From NCBI GenBank assembly GCA_027946365.1, contig JAPEUQ010000018.1, positions 828,558-892,557 of the forward strand: a DNA stretch of 64,000 nt, read 5' to 3'. Both the position numbers and the translations under genes were made by a program. Positions within the stretch are counted from its first letter, which is position 1, and each line of letters begins with the position of its first letter. Source of the stretch: Kalmusia sp. IMI 367209 (taxonomy: Eukaryota; Ascomycota; Dothideomycetes; Pleosporales; Didymosphaeriaceae). Shown here one piece after another: positions 62,418 to 64,000 of the stretch. Below the pieces are notes generated by a model. The model had not been told where the DNA came from and ran no database searches. It worked only from the letters and a program-made list of their open reading frames with translations.

Positions 62418-64000
62418 ATGGAACCCTTATCTCTAGCTAAAACTATAGTATAGACCCTATTAGAAATAAGCCTATAAGACCTAACCTTTACTATAGAGTA
62501 TAATTTTATACTAAAGATTAACTTCTCTAACTAGATCTATACTTTCTTAATAGTCTAACTTTAAAAGATAATAGAAAAGTAATCTTTACCTTTGCCTTAT
62601 ATAAGACGATGCTTTTAAATAGATTTAACCTTATATATATTAATATCTAGGAGAAGAAAATACTAAAGGAGATATAACTAATTAAATTATTAAAGATTAT
62701 AATAACTTTAAAGCTAAGATTAAATAATTCTTTAGAATCTCTAATAAATAATCTATCGCTAAGAGAATTATTTAAAATCTTAAGTAAGTTTAATCTACTA
62801 TAAAGTATACTATTAAATTTAAAAAAATATTCTAACTAGATTAACTAGAATAATGCCTTCTCTCACCGATATATATTAATAAGGACTTAAGAACTTAGTA
62901 TGAAAGGAACTTCTACGTAGTAGAGTTATTACCTAAACTCTTAAAGACCTAAGTAAAGAAGCTATAAGGATTAATATAAAATAGTATAACCTCTATAAAG
63001 AACTAGAATATACTAAAGAATAATATAACTATAGAACCCTAGCTAGTAACTTTAATTATTAAGCTATAAACCCAGCGTATAGACCTATATAGTTACTAAC
63101 CTATAAAAGGTATCTAGTATATAAGAAAACTTAATATTATAGAAAAGGAAGAAGGAAGATAAAGAACCTTACTAGATTTATAGAATATAGCTTAGATAAA
63201 ACCTAATATAATAGAAACTAAAAAGGAGACTAAAATATATATCTATTATAATTATAATAAACTGGGTTATATTACTAGAACTATAGATTATTTAAGAAAA
63301 ACATGGTAATCCATTAGTTAAATATATTAACTAAAGCTAATAAACTAGACTTTAATAAGTAGATAATTATAGATAGTAAAGAACTACTAAAAGATAGTAA
63401 TAAAGAAAATAAACCGCTAAAAGTTAAGAAACTAAAGAACTAAAATTATAATTATAAAACTAGAGAATAACGTATTATATCTCATCTTAATAAGAATATA
63501 AAAATATGGAAAGATATAGTAAGTATACTACCTAAGGATAATTTATTCTAGATTTAACTACTAGATTTTAAAAACACCTAGTATACCCTATAATATACCC
63601 TAGACTACCGCAACCTATAATATGTAAAAACTAATTATAAAGAATATTTTTATAATTATTATATACTTTATTATAAGAATAAACTAGTATATAATAATTT
63701 CCTATAAAATAAAACTAATACTAATGGTAGTCATTTAATTACCTTATTAACTAATATAATATATATCTATAGGATAAGTAAGAGATATAGTTCTTTCCTA
63801 ATTATACTAATAAGGAATATATACTTATAAAGATTATTTTAAATAGTACCTATTTATAACCTTTATAGTATACCTATTTAAATAATGAATATATATGATG
63901 CGCTATACTAAATATAGAAATAGTTATAATAAAGTTATAATATATACTCTAGAATATAAACTAGATAATAAAGAAGAAGATAATTTTATAAATATTACAC
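62418..64000 (+). pseudogene. Decayed gag (and start of pol) of gypsy element F, cut by the window end
   Basis: ATG at 62418 opens MEPLSLAKTIV, the same start as in C and D. Near 63238-63285 IYYNYNKLGYITRN is the zinc knuckle with Cys and His replaced by Tyr. Stops at Gln/Trp positions occur throughout. The continuation toward protease lies past 64000. Confidence 0.75.

Noticed and set aside
1005..64000. tRNA or rRNA genes
   Set aside because: No cloverleaf with A and B box sequences or rRNA-like stretch was recognised; strong AT bias makes weak matches meaningless.

Overview
The window looks like a filamentous ascomycete (Pezizomycotina) chromosome at the edge of a heterochromatic transposon block. 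Only the first ~970 bases have normal composition. They hold the 3' part of a flavin-dependent monooxygenase gene with a 47-bp fungal intron. From about 974 to 64000 the sequence is AT-rich and almost free of CA and TG dinucleotides, while TA is in great excess. This is the mark of repeat-induced point mutation (RIP, CpA to TpA). RIP has turned Gln and Trp codons into stops, ATG into ATA, and Cys/His zinc ligands into Tyr, so almost no open frames survive. Transposons can still be recognised from terminal repeats, target-site duplications (TSDs), empty-site copies and decayed protein motifs.

Layout. (1) 1005-2444: truncated mariner-like end, a piece of a gypsy LTR, and unassigned AT-rich sequence. 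(2) 2445-21980: chromodomain-type Ty3/gypsy element A1, split inside pol by gypsy element B (5979-18960, minus strand). The second LTR of B is split by a 5997-bp hAT transposon (12808-18804). (3) 21981-38129: two further LTR-poor copies of the chromovirus (A2, A3) joined head to tail. They are invaded by a palindromic hAT (which itself holds a Fot/pogo mariner), an hAT MITE, a complete mariner, a solo copia LTR and two copies of an unassigned repeat G. (4) 38130-47886: decayed mariners H and J, with complete gypsy element C (38364-44777) in H and two MITEs in J. (5) 47887-62004: a third copy of repeat G split by gypsy element D (48123-61377), which is itself split by a Ty1/copia element E (53994-60796). 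(6) 62005-64000: LTR and gag of gypsy element F, cut by the window end.

The most remarkable object is the hAT at 12808-18804. It is much less RIP-mutated than its surroundings. Besides a BED/DDE/hATC transposase it carries a divergently placed, intron-containing histone H3-like gene (13178-13723, minus strand) and an unrecognised accessory gene (about 14243-15457). Its ends bear telomere-like GGTTAGG subterminal repeats. A histone-fold gene as transposon cargo is the best candidate here for an undescribed system. The second is repeat family G: about 1.23 kb, 9-bp TSDs starting TAG, and an unrecognised decayed ORF.

Insertion boundaries were found by eye from TSDs and are mostly exact. Domain limits inside decayed pol and gag genes are approximate.
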